Below, piece by piece: positions 35,289 to 46,716 of a stretch of 64,000 nt of DNA (position 1 is the stretch's first letter; each line of letters starts with the position of its first letter). The translations under genes were made by a program, and so were the position numbers. The stretch is taken from positions 498,501 to 562,500 of the forward strand of contig NZ_AHMO02000004.1 in the NCBI RefSeq assembly GCF_000243715.2. The letters are read 5' to 3'. Under the pieces are notes generated by a model. The model searched no databases, was not told where the DNA came from, and worked only from the letters and a program-made list of their open reading frames with translations. This DNA is from Leptospira broomii serovar Hurstbridge str. 5399. GTDB taxonomy: Bacteria; Spirochaetota; Leptospiria; Leptospirales; Leptospiraceae.

Positions 35289-38012
35289 ATGATACAGAAA
35301 GTTCTAAAGGTTCTCTTTGGAAGCAAATACGAAAGAGATTTAAAACGTCTTATTCCAATCGTTCAGAAAATTAATGAATGGGAAGAGTCGATTCATTCTT
35401 TGAGCGATTCCGAGCTGACTGCCCAAACCCAAAAGTTTAGGGAACGTCTCTCCCAGGGAGAAACGTTAGACGATATTCTTCCGGAAGCTTTCGCCACTGT
35501 TCGGGAAACTTCGCTACGCAAACTAGGCATGAGACATTTCGACGTTCAGATGATGGGTGGAATTGCCCTGCATTGGGGAAATATCGCCGAGATGAAAACC
35601 GGAGAAGGAAAAACTCTGACTTCCACTCTTGCCGTTTATTTAAATGCCCTCGCAGGTAAAGGCGTTCACGTCGTTACGGTAAACGATTACCTTGCTAGAC
35701 GGGATGCGTTGTGGATGAAACCCATTTACGACTTTCTAGAATTGAAAGTCGGAATCATTCAGCATGATATGGATCATGATGATAGACGGAAGGCTTACGC
35801 TTCCGATATCACGTACGGAACGAATAACGAGTACGGGTTCGATTATCTTCGCGATAATATGGTGACTCATATCGATCACAAAGTTCAAAGAGGGCATTTC
35901 TTTGCAATTGTGGACGAAGTCGACTCGATCTTGATCGACGAAGCTAGAACGCCCCTGATTATTTCCGGCCCTTCGGACGAATCGACGGACAAGTACCTTC
36001 GAATCGATAAAATTATTCCGAAGTTGATCGAAGGGGAAGATTACGAGAAGGATGAGAAAGCAAAAAACACTCTTCTAACCGAGAAAGGCGTCGCGCATGT
36101 CGAAGAGATTCTCGGAATCGAAAACCTGTATGCTCCTCAGAACGTGGACCTAGTACATCACGTTCATCAAGCTCTAAAAGCGCATAAGATTTTTCAAAGA
36201 GACGTGGATTATGTGGTTCAAAGCGGTGAAGTGATCATCGTGGACGAGTTTACAGGTCGTCTCATGTCAGGTAGACGTTATTCCGACGGCCTTCACCAAG
36301 CCCTGGAAGCTAAGGAAGGAGTCCCGATCGCTCGGGAATCCCAGACTTTGGCGAGCATCACATTCCAAAATTATTTTCGTTTGTACGAAAAACTCTCGGG
36401 TATGACCGGAACGGCGGATACGGAGGCGGAAGAATTTCATAAGATCTATCATCTAGACGTGATCGTAATTCCGCCTAACGTTACGGTTCAGAGAACCGAC
36501 TTTGCAGATCGCGTATATAGAACGGAAAAAGAAAAATTCACCGCCATACTGAGTGAAATCAAAGAATGTCAATCTAGAAAGCAGCCGGTTCTAGTCGGAA
36601 CCATTTCCATCGAAAAATCCGAAGTGCTTTCTCGTCTCCTGACCCAATCCGGAATTACTCATAACGTTCTAAATGCGAAGTTCCACGAAAAGGAAGCCGA
36701 AATCATCGCAAATGCGGGAAAACCTGCAGCGGTCACTATCGCCACGAATATGGCTGGTCGGGGAACCGACATCGTCCTCGGAGGGGCGCAGCTCTTTAAG
36801 GAAAATTTGGAGACTTGGAGCGATAGTGATCCTGTGATTACCGAGTTTCGGGAGGCGACTCTTCGCGCCAATTTCGAAAAGGCCGAGACTTTGCTGGGTA
36901 AGCTGGATTCACAAAATAAGAAAAACAGGGCCAACGAAATTTTAACCTCCGCAAAAATCTGGAAGAAGAATCATGATGAAGTTTTAGAAGCGGGCGGATT
37001 GCATATTCTAGGAACCGAAAGGCACGAGGCTCGTAGGATCGATAATCAGTTACGCGGACGCTCTGGTCGACAAGGAGATCCCGGTTCGAGTCGCTTCTAC
37101 CTTTCTCTCCAAGACGATTTGATGCGAATTTTCGGGTCGGATCGAATTTCGGGCATTATGGAACGCTTGAAAATGCCCGAAGGCCAAGAAATCGAGCATA
37201 CCATGGTTTCGAATGCGATCGCTAGGGCCCAAAAAAGGGTGGAAGGACATAACTTCGATATTCGTAAGCATCTATTAGAATATGATGATGTAATGAACCG
37301 TCAGCGGATCGTTATCTATAAAATGAGAAACGAGGTTCTGGACGGAGGCGATGTCACCGGACTCGTGAAAGGGTTCTTGGACGAAATTATAGAGTCCCAA
37401 ATCATCGCGACTTGCGAAGGCGGAAATCCCGAGGGCTGGGAATGGGAGACTTTGAAGGAATGGTTCCTAGGTTTAGGACTCCCTTGGGAAATAGATGTAG
37501 ATTCAATTAAAAAATCCAAGAATGCGCAATTATTCCTATTCGACACCTTGAACGAGATCGGTCAAAAATTTTACCAAGACAAAGCTGATCGGATCGGTGG
37601 CGAAGTTTGGAAAGTTTTGGAAAGGAATATCTTCCTGGATATATTGGATCATCGCTGGAAAGAGCATCTATATGCGATGGACCATCTTCGAGAAGGCATC
37701 TGGACCGTCGGATATGGCGAAAAGAATCCTCTAGTCGAATACAAACTACAAGGATTCCGACTTTTCGATCAAGCTATAGAAAATATGAAATACGAGATCG
37801 TTAGCTTCCTGATCCGTGTTGAAGTTACGGAAAAGACGCAACTACCCGAAGAGAAGAAAGAATATAGGAAAGTTGGCGAAGAATTAACCGGTGGATTCCA
37901 GGAATTACAGGGTAATAAACCTAAACGGTCAAATTCTGCAGCTGAACCTTTACCGGTCGCCTCGGGTGGGGGAAGTTCGGAGCGTAAAACAAGTAGGAGA
38001 AAACGAAAATGA
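35289..38012 (+). CDS. secA: Preprotein translocase ATPase SecA
   Basis: 907 residues, the motor of Sec export. Walker A region [26 protein letters not shown] (Walker B and nearby), GTDIVLGG, and [13 protein letters not shown] (motif VI) are all present. The C terminus ends in a basic Ser/Arg/Lys tail and lacks the Cys-rich zinc motif that binds SecB, as in several other lineages. The last codons overlap the following lipoprotein gene by 4 bp. Confidence 0.97.
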   Translation: MIQKVLKVLFGSKYERDLKRLIPIVQKINEWEESIHSLSDSELTAQTQKFRERLSQGETLDDILPEAFATVRETSLRKLGMRHFDVQMMGGIALHWGNIAEMKTGEGKTLTSTLAVYLNALAGKGVHVVTVNDYLARRDALWMKPIYDFLELKVGIIQHDMDHDDRRKAYASDITYGTNNEYGFDYLRDNMVTHIDHKVQRGHFFAIVDEVDSILIDEARTPLIISGPSDESTDKYLRIDKIIPKLIEGEDYEKDEKAKNTLLTEKGVAHVEEILGIENLYAPQNVDLVHHVHQALKAHKIFQRDVDYVVQSGEVIIVDEFTGRLMSGRRYSDGLHQALEAKEGVPIARESQTLASITFQNYFRLYEKLSGMTGTADTEAEEFHKIYHLDVIVIPPNVTVQRTDFADRVYRTEKEKFTAILSEIKECQSRKQPVLVGTISIEKSEVLSRLLTQSGITHNVLNAKFHEKEAEIIANAGKPAAVTIATNMAGRGTDIVLGGAQLFKENLETWSDSDPVITEFREATLRANFEKAETLLGKLDSQNKKNRANEILTSAKIWKKNHDEVLEAGGLHILGTERHEARRIDNQLRGRSGRQGDPGSSRFYLSLQDDLMRIFGSDRISGIMERLKMPEGQEIEHTMVSNAIARAQKRVEGHNFDIRKHLLEYDDVMNRQRIVIYKMRNEVLDGGDVTGLVKGFLDEIIESQIIATCEGGNPEGWEWETLKEWFLGLGLPWEIDVDSIKKSKNAQLFLFDTLNEIGQKFYQDKADRIGGEVWKVLERNIFLDILDHRWKEHLYAMDHLREGIWTVGYGEKNPLVEYKLQGFRLFDQAIENMKYEIVSFLIRVEVTEKTQLPEEKKEYRKVGEELTGGFQELQGNKPKRSNSAAEPLPVASGGGSSERKTSRRKRK

Positions 38013-38488
38013 AACTAAAAGGTATCGCTGTTCTCTCACTTTTACTACTCTTTGATTGCAGCTTTCTAACACCGACAGGAAGAGAGGCTAGAACGCCTAG
38101 ACAATTGTACGACGAATGCATGACCACGTTTTCCGATGATCATAAATGTAAAGAATTTGTCTTAAAGTCGATTCCGGATGCAGATGTAAGCGTTTTGGGG
38201 GTTGCACCGACCCAATTATCTGCCGAGGAAAAATCGAAGCTTCGGATTCGCTCCGAACTCATCCATTCTCTTCTCTACCAAAATCAATTGTACGTGAAAA
38301 ACCAGATAGGTGATCCGGACGAGAAGATGACCATTAACAATTGGGCGCCTGGAATGGAAGAATGGGTATACACTCGACCGATTTGCAAATATGCCGACGG
38401 CTCCAGACCGGATAAAGAAATTCGAATTCGCTTTCAGCGAGGGGCAGTGGTAAAGGTTTTGCATACACCACCTGACCCAATCCGCTAA
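38009..38488 (+). CDS. Putative lipoprotein of unknown function
   Basis: 159 residues with a short signal peptide and a lipobox-like LLFDC (Cys at about 17). The mature part has two further Cys pairs in the first 50 residues and an [16 protein letters not shown] segment. No family recognised. It overlaps the end of secA by 4 bp, an intimate coupling for an unknown protein. Confidence 0.75.
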   Translation: MKLKGIAVLSLLLLFDCSFLTPTGREARTPRQLYDECMTTFSDDHKCKEFVLKSIPDADVSVLGVAPTQLSAEEKSKLRIRSELIHSLLYQNQLYVKNQIGDPDEKMTINNWAPGMEEWVYTRPICKYADGSRPDKEIRIRFQRGAVVKVLHTPPDPIR

Positions 38489-38631
38489 TCTAAATGCTTT
38501 AAAATATAGGCTCGATTCGGGGTAAAAATCGGTCCTCTTAATTAGCGTGATACTTGGCTGACAAAGAGATCATAATTATTTAAATTGAAAATACTTGACT
38601 AATAAGTGGCCCATAATTTCCTGACATCATA

Positions 38632-38988
38632 GTGCAACGCTTCCTTTACAGTATTCTAGTCGTCCTACAGGTCGTCCTAGTACTATTTTCCTCTTCGATC
38701 GACCTAATCGATCAGCCGGACGCTGGGAAGTCATTTAGTGTTTTCTCTAAAAAGGGAGATTCGGTTTCGTTTATCGAATCGGATTTAAGCGATTCAGAAG
38801 CCTTATTCTTTGCCCCGGCTCGTGAAAGAGATAGCCGACCGGTAGAATTCATTGCAAATAGCCCATCTTATTCTCCTTGGACTCCTTTCGTTTTCTTTTC
38901 AGGTAATGTCTTATTCCGGGAGGAAACTTGGTCCAAACTCTTCGTTTCCTTCCTTCTGACTAATCTTCCTCCCCCCGCAGTTTCCTAA
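38632..38988 (+). CDS. Small exported protein upstream of the heavy-metal efflux operon
   Basis: 118 residues from a GTG start. It begins with a signal-like hydrophobic segment (LYSILVVLQVVLVLF) and has a second hydrophobic patch near the end. No good ribosome binding site and no recognised family. It precedes the czcCBA-type genes on the same strand by 136 bp, a position often taken by small accessory proteins of metal efflux systems. Could be a false positive. Confidence 0.5.
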   Translation: MQRFLYSILVVLQVVLVLFSSSIDLIDQPDAGKSFSVFSKKGDSVSFIESDLSDSEALFFAPARERDSRPVEFIANSPSYSPWTPFVFFSGNVLFREETWSKLFVSFLLTNLPPPAVS

Positions 38989-39124
38989 AGCATACCAAAA
39001 TAGACATAGCAAGGGTATTTCCTCGTAAAGGGAAATTGTACCCGCTAAAATGTCTTATTGGCATGAATCAAGCTAAGCGACCTGAAAATTCGATCTTATA
39101 AGAAACGGAAAATCCAAACGTAAT

Positions 39125-40534
39125 ATGAAGAAAAAAGTACTCGCGCTGCTCATAATAGCAACAGCAAACGCTCAAAGTTCCGAAACAAAAACTCCGGATA
39201 AGCTGATTGCTCAAAAGGACGCTCTTGTTTTTGAAAATGGCGTTGCAGCGGATCAAAACATATCTTCTGAAAATTCGGAGCCTGAACGATTGAAAGTTCG
39301 TTTGGATATGGCAAAAGCCGAAGAGCTTCTTTGGAAGAATAACCTGCTTTTATTAGCCGCAAAATACGATATCGACGCTAGAAAAGCGGGAATCGAGCAG
39401 GCGGGATTGTATGCGAACCCGAACATTTTTATAGATCAAAGTATTTTTGCCGAACCGACTCGGAGATATTTCGACTTCACGCGGTCCGGGCAGACAGTCT
39501 ATCAAATCCAGCAGCTATTCCTATTGGGCGGTAAAATCGATAAGCGAATTCGTGTTGCGGAACTGAATGCGAAGATGGGGGAGCAGGAATTCTACGATTT
39601 GGCTCGCGCACTTCTCTCTAAACTGAGAAGGACGCTGTATTTTATTCATTATTACAGGGAAGCGATTTCCTTCTACGACGGAAGTTTGGAAGCCTTGGAA
39701 AGGACAGTCTCATCAGCGGAATTAGCCTACAAAAGAAGGGCGATTCTACAGGCGGAACTTTTGCGTCTGAAAGCGTTATTATTTTTTCTTCGTAAGGAAA
39801 GAGAAGACTTGAGAATCAGAGTTCTCGAGAAAGAAGCCGATCTAAGAGTTTTATTAAACGAAGAAAAATATATGGATCAGGGAATCGCTATCCAGCCGGT
39901 CCTAAACCAGGATTTCGTGGAAGGAATCGATCTCGCTAAAATAAAACTCGCAGAAATCGTTCAGACTGCGAGGGAATATCGGCCCGATTTACGCAAGGCG
40001 GTGCAAGCCTTACGTTATGAAGAGGCGAACCTAGAACTTCAACATGCGAATGCGATTCCCGATCTATCTTTCGGGCCTATGTACAACCGCGGTGGAACTG
40101 CGTTTCAAAACTATTGGGGTGTGACCGCGCAGGTGAATATTCCGATTTTCGATAGAAATCAGGGAAATATCAAAGCTGCTGAAAAATCCATTTTAGTCAA
40201 GAAACAGGAATTGAAAAACAGAATCTTGGAAGTCGAGAACGAAGTGAACGTTGCTTTGGCCACCGCAAAGGCCAAAGACGGTCTTTATCGTCGTTTTAGA
40301 AATACGTATACTAAGGATTATACCGATTTAGCGCAGGATATGATTCTCAGCTATGAAAAGCGTTATATATCAGTTTTGGAATTTGCGGACTTCTTCGAGA
40401 CGTATCGTTCGAGCATTGTAGAGATGCTTAGACTTCAGACAGATAGAATGGATGCAATAGAAGGCGTAAATTACTCCGTGGGATCGGGCGTGCTGGTTCC
40501 AAATAAACCCTCCGTAGAATCCGGAAATAATTAG
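39125..40534 (+). CDS. czcC: TolC-family outer-membrane efflux protein (CzcC-like)
   Basis: 469 residues with an N-terminal signal peptide (about residues 1-17). Long helical hairpins with heptad repeats, of which [24 protein letters not shown] and the matching second repeat are typical of the outer-membrane factor of RND pumps. It forms the exit duct. The gene is followed 11 bp later by the adaptor. CzcC-like by context; sequence does not give the metal. Confidence 0.88.
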   Translation: MKKKVLALLIIATANAQSSETKTPDKLIAQKDALVFENGVAADQNISSENSEPERLKVRLDMAKAEELLWKNNLLLLAAKYDIDARKAGIEQAGLYANPNIFIDQSIFAEPTRRYFDFTRSGQTVYQIQQLFLLGGKIDKRIRVAELNAKMGEQEFYDLARALLSKLRRTLYFIHYYREAISFYDGSLEALERTVSSAELAYKRRAILQAELLRLKALLFFLRKEREDLRIRVLEKEADLRVLLNEEKYMDQGIAIQPVLNQDFVEGIDLAKIKLAEIVQTAREYRPDLRKAVQALRYEEANLELQHANAIPDLSFGPMYNRGGTAFQNYWGVTAQVNIPIFDRNQGNIKAAEKSILVKKQELKNRILEVENEVNVALATAKAKDGLYRRFRNTYTKDYTDLAQDMILSYEKRYISVLEFADFFETYRSSIVEMLRLQTDRMDAIEGVNYSVGSGVLVPNKPSVESGNN

Positions 40535-40545
40535 GAAGCATTCGA

Positions 40546-41547
40546 ATGAAATTTAATTTATCTAAAAAAAGTCGCTTTTGGCTAACTATAATCGTTTTGA
40601 CTGGAATCGGTTCGGTCGCTTCCTTAGGTCTCAATAGGGGGCAGAAAAAAAATGTTCGTCCGCCAGGAAAACCCATCGTTTCGGAAAACGGCGAACGTAT
40701 CGAATTCAAGGAAAATAGTCCGGGTTTAGAAATCATCAAAACGATTTCGATAGGTAAGGACGGCGACTTTGTGAATGTGGAAGCGCCTGCTCGCTTGATT
40801 GCCACTATGGCTCCATCCGTTTCCGGAGAGGGGGAGCGAATCGTTTTGTTCGAATCCGCAGAATTAAACGATCTCTACGTAGGTTATATCCATTCGAAGA
40901 ACAGCCTAAACCGCTCCCGGAAGAATCTCGCCAGGATTCAGGATATGTTTAAGCACAGGGTTGCGACGGAAAAGGATTTGGTGGAAGCCGAGACGAACGT
41001 GGACAATGACGCCGCTGAACTTGCGGAATTCGAGGGAAAATTAAGAGCAGTCGGTTTAAACCCGGCAATCCTCGGAAAGTCCGGACCTAAAACTGCATGG
41101 ATTATGTGCGATGTTCCCGAGTCTCAACTACAGAATCTAACGAAAGGGAAAAGGGTAAAAGTAAAGTTTTCTTCCTTTCCGGACAAAGAATGGAACGGTA
41201 TCGCGGAAGCTTTGGGAGATAACGTAGATCCATATACTCGAACCGTAAAAGTGCGGATCGAGATTATGAACGAAGGCTATAAATTAAAACCTGGAATGTA
41301 TGCCGTCGTCAAATTCCCTGAGGAAACTAGCGGAGAGTCGGTCGTTTTACCGTTCAATTCGATCATTACGGTAGAAGGCAAAAATTTTGTTTTCGTTGAG
41401 GAATCGCCAGGCGAATTCTTTCGCAGGGAAGTTATCTTAGGTATATCCAGCCGAGAAAGAGTGAATGTTTTAGAGGGACTTACGCGAGGTGATCGAGTCG
41501 TCATAGAAGGCGCGATTCTTTTAAAAGGATTGAGTTTCGGATTCTAA
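40546..41547 (+). CDS. czcB: RND efflux periplasmic adaptor (CzcB-like)
   Basis: 333 residues with an N-terminal membrane anchor. A helical hairpin (about residues 110-160) and lipoyl/beta-barrel domains typical of the HlyD/CzcB type are visible ([33 protein letters not shown]). It links the CzcC-like duct to the CzcA-like pump. It has only the one short hairpin, at the lower end of the family in length. Confidence 0.88.
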   Translation: MKFNLSKKSRFWLTIIVLTGIGSVASLGLNRGQKKNVRPPGKPIVSENGERIEFKENSPGLEIIKTISIGKDGDFVNVEAPARLIATMAPSVSGEGERIVLFESAELNDLYVGYIHSKNSLNRSRKNLARIQDMFKHRVATEKDLVEAETNVDNDAAELAEFEGKLRAVGLNPAILGKSGPKTAWIMCDVPESQLQNLTKGKRVKVKFSSFPDKEWNGIAEALGDNVDPYTRTVKVRIEIMNEGYKLKPGMYAVVKFPEETSGESVVLPFNSIITVEGKNFVFVEESPGEFFRREVILGISSRERVNVLEGLTRGDRVVIEGAILLKGLSFGF

Positions 41548-41551
41548 CTTT

Positions 41552-42292
41552 ATGCAATATTGCCGTACATTAATCTTTTTAGTTATATTACTTTATTCGG
41601 TGCTTCCGCTGTCTGCTCAACAAACCGGCGGATCTTCTTCCAAAGAATCGGATCAACCCGAATGGACGCCGGAACCGGATCGGAAAACCAGATTCGGTAA
41701 AGACGAACCGACGGTTATTTCCGACGGTAAAAAACAACCTAAGATCACAAACTTTTTAGTTTACGGTGCGACGATCGGATCTCCTGGAAGCGCAAATTTG
41801 AATTTAGGATATTATTATAAAGATATAGTGATTCGAGCTTCCGGTATGCACTGGAGACCTCATTGGTGGGGAGGGCAAATAGATCTAGGTTATAGTTTTT
41901 GGAAGACACCTGTAATTGCCCATAGTATTTCCATCGTTGCAGGAGCTTTTGCAGTGGATCCTTATGCCCCTCAAGTCACTCACGGCGGACAAAACAGCTA
42001 TCCTACAGCCTTAGACGTACCCGGATACCAACATCGAAATCCGACTTTCGAAGATACGATTATTCGATCGGCCGTGGCGAATCAAAACCCGACATTAGAA
42101 ACATATTTAGAATACAAAAGTCGAGACAACCAGAAAGTTCATCTTAGCCAAAGATACATAGGCTTGACATACGATATTTTACTCGGGAATTTCTTTTTGC
42201 AAGTTGGAGCGGGAATCGGCCAAGGGAATTACACGAATCCTCAATTACTGCTTCAAATGGGCTATGTGTTCGACACAAGGTCAAGCCAATGA
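41552..42292 (+). CDS. Predicted outer-membrane or periplasmic protein inside the efflux operon
   Basis: 246 residues with a signal peptide ending LSAQ (about residue 24). The mature part is Gly/Tyr/Trp-rich with short strands and a final aromatic-polar strand, consistent with a small beta-barrel ([24 protein letters not shown]). I do not recognise it. It is inserted between the adaptor and the pump: it starts 4 bp after czcB and overlaps czcA by 4 bp, so it is made with the pump. Confidence 0.75.
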   Translation: MQYCRTLIFLVILLYSVLPLSAQQTGGSSSKESDQPEWTPEPDRKTRFGKDEPTVISDGKKQPKITNFLVYGATIGSPGSANLNLGYYYKDIVIRASGMHWRPHWWGGQIDLGYSFWKTPVIAHSISIVAGAFAVDPYAPQVTHGGQNSYPTALDVPGYQHRNPTFEDTIIRSAVANQNPTLETYLEYKSRDNQKVHLSQRYIGLTYDILLGNFFLQVGAGIGQGNYTNPQLLLQMGYVFDTRSSQ

Positions 42293-45200
42293 TCCGCAAA
42301 CTAATCGAAGGAGTTCTAAATTTCAGGATATCCACTTTGATTGCGGCCGGATTGGCAGTAATCTTAGGAATTTGGGCTTGGATAGATATTAGAAAAGAAG
42401 CATATTCCGATATCGCGGATACGCAAGTACGTCTGATAGCCAAATTTCCCGGGAAAGCCGCGGTCGAAGTTGAAGAACGCGTGACTTTGCCCATCGAGCG
42501 TGTATTGAACGCGATTCCAAGGGTTGTGGTTCGTCGTTCGAGAACGATCAATGGATTGGTCGTTTTTCAGTTCGTATTTGAGGATGGGACCGACGATTAT
42601 TTCGCCCGTATGCGACTCTTGGAGAGGGTGAGGGATGCCGACATTCCTCCTGAAGTCGAACCTTCGCTTGGACCGATGAGTTCTCCTGTCGGCGAAATTT
42701 TTCGCTACGTTGTTGAATCCTCTCAGAACCATACTGCGATGGAGCTAAGATCGATCCAAGACTGGATCGTAATGCCTAAGATGCTACAAATTCCCGGGAT
42801 AGCGGACGTGGTCACCTTCGGCGGTTTACCGAAGCAATTTCACGTTGTAACATCTCCTGACAAATTAGTTCGTTATAAATTGACCATCAACGATGTGATC
42901 CAAGCTATTCAAGCGAATAACTTAAATACCGGTGGAAACCTGCTCTTGCAGGGTGAACAAGGATTTCCGATTCGTTCCTTAGGTGCGATTCGGGAACCTA
43001 AACATATCGAAGATATCGTCGTTAAGACTGTGAACGGTGTTCCGGTCTATGTTCGCGACCTGGGAACAGTAGAGATTTCGCATCCGATTCCGAGCGGGGT
43101 CCTCGGCTTTACGATTCAAAACGACCATGAAGGCTTGATCGATGTTGATTCGTCCGTCCAAGGACTGGTTGCCATGAGGCGTTGGGGAGATCCTAACGAA
43201 ATGGGAGAACGGATCCGCGCGAAGGTAAAAGAGATCAATGAAAACTATCTACCGGACGGGGTCAGACTGCGGACTACTTATGACAGAACGGATCTCGTGA
43301 ATTACACTTTACGAACCATCGGGCGGACTCTTATCGAAGGGATCGTTGTAGTAAGTCTTGTCTTGATATTCTTTATCGGAAGCGTCAAAGCTTCTCTTGT
43401 AGTAGTTGCAACCATTCCATTCGCCATGCTTTTCGCGTTCTTGCTCATGAATTTAACGGGAATTCCAGCAAGCCTACTCTCGCTGGGAGCAATCGATTTC
43501 GGGATCATAGTTGATGGCGCCGTCATCATGGTCGAAAATATCATGAGGCGATATAGGGACGCGACTCCTGCGGAAAAGCAAAGAGGCATACTGGCGTTTA
43601 CGCGGGATTCTGCGGCGGAAGTCGGCACTGAAATCCTATTCTCCATTTTGATTATCGTCCTTGCCTATCTACCGATTTTCTCTTTTGAAAGAATCGAAGG
43701 CCGCTTGTTTAAACCTATGGCATTTACGATTTCCTTCGCGATCCTCGGAGCGCTTGTTTTTGCTATGACTGTGATTCCGGTCGCGATGTCGTTTCTATAT
43801 AGGAGATACTTCGAATCGGCTAATCCCGGGCCTATCGAATGGCATAATCCGATTTACGGATGGGTAGAGATTCGTTATAAAAAGTTAATCGAATATTTAG
43901 TAGAACGTTCCAAAAAAGTCGTTACCTATTGTTTCACAATCGTTCTCGCATTATTGATCATCGGTGGCTTTAAGTTAGGGACGGAATTTTTACCAGAGAT
44001 GGACGAAGGCGGATTTAATTTAAGGATCTTCTTCCCTGTGGGAATTTCTTTGCCTGAATCACGCAAGTTCATTCCTAAAATACGACAGCTTATTTATAAA
44101 AACGAGCAGGTCAACGTAGTATTATCCCAGCTAGGTCGGAACGACGACGGAACCGACCCTCTTCCTCCAAATCGTCTGGAGGTCCTTGTCGGTTTAAAGG
44201 ATTATGACGATTGGAAGGAGAAAATAACCAAACAAGAACTTCTACTGCGTATGAGAAACGATCTGGAAGCCGGGCTGCCCGGAGTTCGGGTCAGCTTTTC
44301 TCAGCCGATCATGGATAATTTATCTGAAGCGATTATGGGAACGATTGCTGACCTTGCGGTATTCGTTTCAGGAAACGATTTGAAAGTAATGCGCAAAATT
44401 GGCGAGGAAGTTCTTGATATCGTCAAGGATATGGAAGGGGCTAGCGAATACGGAATTGAACAGGAAGCGGATAGTCCTCAGCTGACGATTCGTATCGATC
44501 GAGAAGCCGCCGCCCGTTACGGAATCAATGTAAGCGATGTTCAGCAAATGATCGAAGCGGCGATCGGAATGCAGAGAATAAGTACTCTGTATGAAGGACC
44601 TTCGGATATTCCTCCTAAGACTCCTGCTAGATTCGGCATCGTTGTTCGCTTTTCGAAAGATTACAGATCTTCGCAGAGAGCTATCGAAAATATGCCAATC
44701 ATTTCTCCCAAAGGAGAACGAATTCCTCTTTCAGAGTTGGCGAAAATAACTCTGGAGGACGGCCCCACGATGATTTTCCGCCAGGAAGGTCGGAGGACCG
44801 TAACGGTTCGGACCAACATCCGAGGTAGAGATCAGGGCGGTTTCGTAAGCGAATTGAGAAAGAAAGTTGAAGCGAAAGTTAAGCTTCCGGAAGGATATCA
44901 GGTTCGGTACGGAGGCCAATATGAGAACCTAGCGCGAGTCGGATCGCGTCTGGCTACGGTTATTCCATTAACGATTTTGATCATTTTCGGAGTTTTATAC
45001 TTACTTTATAGAAACCTTAAATATGTTTATGTAGCTCTAGCATGTCTTCCACTTTCACTCGTAGGCGGAATTTATGCACTGCTCTTGAGGGGATATTACT
45101 TTAACGTATCCGGCGGGGTCGGGTTCATCTCGCTTTTTGGAATCGCGACTATGTCCGGAGTTCTTTTCGTTTCCAGAACGAATCACCTTCTTAAGGATGA

Positions 45201-45621
45201 GCCTGATATATCCACGAAAGAAGCGGTCGCTAAGGCGGCCGTGATTCAACTTCGACCCATGTTAATGACAATGCTTCTTGCGTTGCTCGGATTGATTCCG
45301 GCTACGTTAGCCTCCGGAGTAGGATCGGACGTACAAAGACCGTTAGCTACGGTAATCGTGGGCGGACTCTTTTCCGCTATGTTGCTAGTGTTAACCGTTC
45401 TTCCATCATTGTACTTGATTTTAGTCGGTGAAAGAAATGCTCCTGTTACAGGATCGAATGTAAGAGGAAATTCTCTTGCTCTTCATCCGGAAGCCTACGT
45501 ATCCGTTTATCCCGATGAGGAGGAAGAATTTAATCGTCCTTTAAAGAACGGTGGTGGCGGTGTTCGAAACGGGAAGGGGACTAAATCGAAGGGAGTTCTA
45601 AAGAAAGGTCGAAAATCTTAA
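42289..45621 (+). CDS. czcA: Heavy-metal efflux RND pump (CzcA-like)
   Basis: 1110 residues with the twelve-helix RND architecture and two large periplasmic loops. The helix-4 proton-relay motif [15 protein letters not shown] at about residues 403-417 carries the two Asp residues of the HME subgroup that exports divalent cations such as Zn, Co and Cd, unlike the Cu/Ag pumps. A Lys/Arg/Gly-rich C-terminal tail of about 60 residues is unusual. It forms a tripartite system with the two preceding proteins. Metal specificity is inferred from the motif only. Confidence 0.9.
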   Translation: MIRKLIEGVLNFRISTLIAAGLAVILGIWAWIDIRKEAYSDIADTQVRLIAKFPGKAAVEVEERVTLPIERVLNAIPRVVVRRSRTINGLVVFQFVFEDGTDDYFARMRLLERVRDADIPPEVEPSLGPMSSPVGEIFRYVVESSQNHTAMELRSIQDWIVMPKMLQIPGIADVVTFGGLPKQFHVVTSPDKLVRYKLTINDVIQAIQANNLNTGGNLLLQGEQGFPIRSLGAIREPKHIEDIVVKTVNGVPVYVRDLGTVEISHPIPSGVLGFTIQNDHEGLIDVDSSVQGLVAMRRWGDPNEMGERIRAKVKEINENYLPDGVRLRTTYDRTDLVNYTLRTIGRTLIEGIVVVSLVLIFFIGSVKASLVVVATIPFAMLFAFLLMNLTGIPASLLSLGAIDFGIIVDGAVIMVENIMRRYRDATPAEKQRGILAFTRDSAAEVGTEILFSILIIVLAYLPIFSFERIEGRLFKPMAFTISFAILGALVFAMTVIPVAMSFLYRRYFESANPGPIEWHNPIYGWVEIRYKKLIEYLVERSKKVVTYCFTIVLALLIIGGFKLGTEFLPEMDEGGFNLRIFFPVGISLPESRKFIPKIRQLIYKNEQVNVVLSQLGRNDDGTDPLPPNRLEVLVGLKDYDDWKEKITKQELLLRMRNDLEAGLPGVRVSFSQPIMDNLSEAIMGTIADLAVFVSGNDLKVMRKIGEEVLDIVKDMEGASEYGIEQEADSPQLTIRIDREAAARYGINVSDVQQMIEAAIGMQRISTLYEGPSDIPPKTPARFGIVVRFSKDYRSSQRAIENMPIISPKGERIPLSELAKITLEDGPTMIFRQEGRRTVTVRTNIRGRDQGGFVSELRKKVEAKVKLPEGYQVRYGGQYENLARVGSRLATVIPLTILIIFGVLYLLYRNLKYVYVALACLPLSLVGGIYALLLRGYYFNVSGGVGFISLFGIATMSGVLFVSRTNHLLKDEPDISTKEAVAKAAVIQLRPMLMTMLLALLGLIPATLASGVGSDVQRPLATVIVGGLFSAMLLVLTVLPSLYLILVGERNAPVTGSNVRGNSLALHPEAYVSVYPDEEEEFNRPLKNGGGGVRNGKGTKSKGVLKKGRKS

Positions 45622-45651
45622 ATCCTTTTCCTATTCATTATCAAATGATTG

Positions 45652-45680
45652 AAAGGCGCCAAATGTAGGGCGCCTTTTTG
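45652..45680 (+). terminator. Intrinsic terminator of the efflux operon
   Basis: AAAGGCGCC and GGCGCCTTT form a 9-bp GC-rich stem with an 8-nt loop followed by TTTTT, about 30 bp after the czcA stop. Confidence 0.85.
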
Positions 45681-45840
45681 TTGATTTGAAAATCTATCGA
45701 CATTTTCCTATTCGGCCGCAGTTATGAATGCCGAAAGAGATTCATATCGCACTGGCCGTTATTTCCTATTTATAATATTGAATCGCCCGGACTCGCCGCT
45801 ACTTCATAAAAACTAAGCGAATTTTCTAACGACCTAATTC

Positions 45841-46227
45841 TTATCTGTTTTGCAATCTATAGAAAAGCACCGGGGCTATTGCAACCCAAACAAGAATAAT
45901 GACCCAAAGTTCGCCGACTAAGAAATTATGGGCATGTAGGAATTCCTGAAAGGATCGCTTCATAGAGACAGTGATCATTAGAAACTCGAAAGTCTCGGTC
46001 AGGATCACCCAAACGATTCCTACCTGAATAGCCTGCGATTCGTTTCGAAAAGGAAGATACTTTACTATAAACCAAATCGGAACCGCAAGAAACAGAATTC
46101 CGGTAAGAACGGAAATCTGGTGGGATAAAAATTCTCCGAATATGCTTTTGTAAGTCAGCTCACGAACAGTCGCGTTTAAAAGTGCGAAGATGAGCAATAA
46201 AAACCAAGAAAGTATATATTTGATCAT
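45841..46227 (-). CDS. Small four-helix membrane protein of unknown function
   Basis: 128 residues from the ATG at 46227 (MIKYILSWFLLL), with about four hydrophobic helices; the longer reading adds 24 non-hydrophobic residues. Motifs such as TETFEFLM are not diagnostic. No family named. Confidence 0.65.
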   Translation of the reverse strand: MIKYILSWFLLLIFALLNATVRELTYKSIFGEFLSHQISVLTGILFLAVPIWFIVKYLPFRNESQAIQVGIVWVILTETFEFLMITVSMKRSFQEFLHAHNFLVGELWVIILVWVAIAPVLFYRLQNR

Positions 46228-46645
46228 TTGAATTCTACCGATGCCGTTTATTAAAGCCCAGCTTCCCGATGAATCGCCGACTTGGAATTCGATTTTCACT
46301 CCTGCGCGACTGATAATTGTTAAGGTATTCTGAGATATCCTTTACGGTTTCGAATTTTACTCATGGACGGAACGCATGTTTTTGTACGGGAAATCCCCAC
46401 CCGTCCTGGGTGGGGGCCGGAGCGAAGCGGTGGAATTGCCTTATTTCACAAAATCGCGATCATCGCAAAGCTTTTTCTGCAAATAATTATGTAGGAGTTC
46501 CAACACGGTTCCTATTTCTAACGATAAACGGATAGAAGATATTTGCCTGGCAAAGACGGGAAGGGGAATTAAGGTTCTCGGCAAGTCTCGAGGCAGTGAG
46601 AGTATGATTTCTTTATTTTTTTAATCATGGTTGCGGAACAAAGAA
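46228..46645. other. Gene-free gap with hairpin and a Leptospira-style short repeat
   Basis: This stretch holds no convincing gene. It contains a perfect 8-bp GC-rich hairpin (CCCCACCC, loop GTCCT, GGGTGGGG; 46395-46415) and, at 46490-46505, TGTAGGAGTTCCAACA, an imperfect palindrome that from memory resembles short intergenic repeats common in Leptospira. Confidence 0.5.
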
Positions 46646-46678
46646 TTGAAAAAGAAAAAGGCGCCCTTTCGGACGCCT
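46646..46678 (-). terminator. Intrinsic terminator of the porin gene
   Basis: On the minus strand AGGCGTCC and GGGCGCCT form an 8-bp stem (one G-U pair) capped by a GAAA tetraloop and followed by TTTTTCTTTTTC, beginning 38 bp after the porin stop. Confidence 0.88.
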
Positions 46679-46716
46679 CCTTCTTTCTTTTTCCATACCT
46701 TAGGAAAGAATACTGT

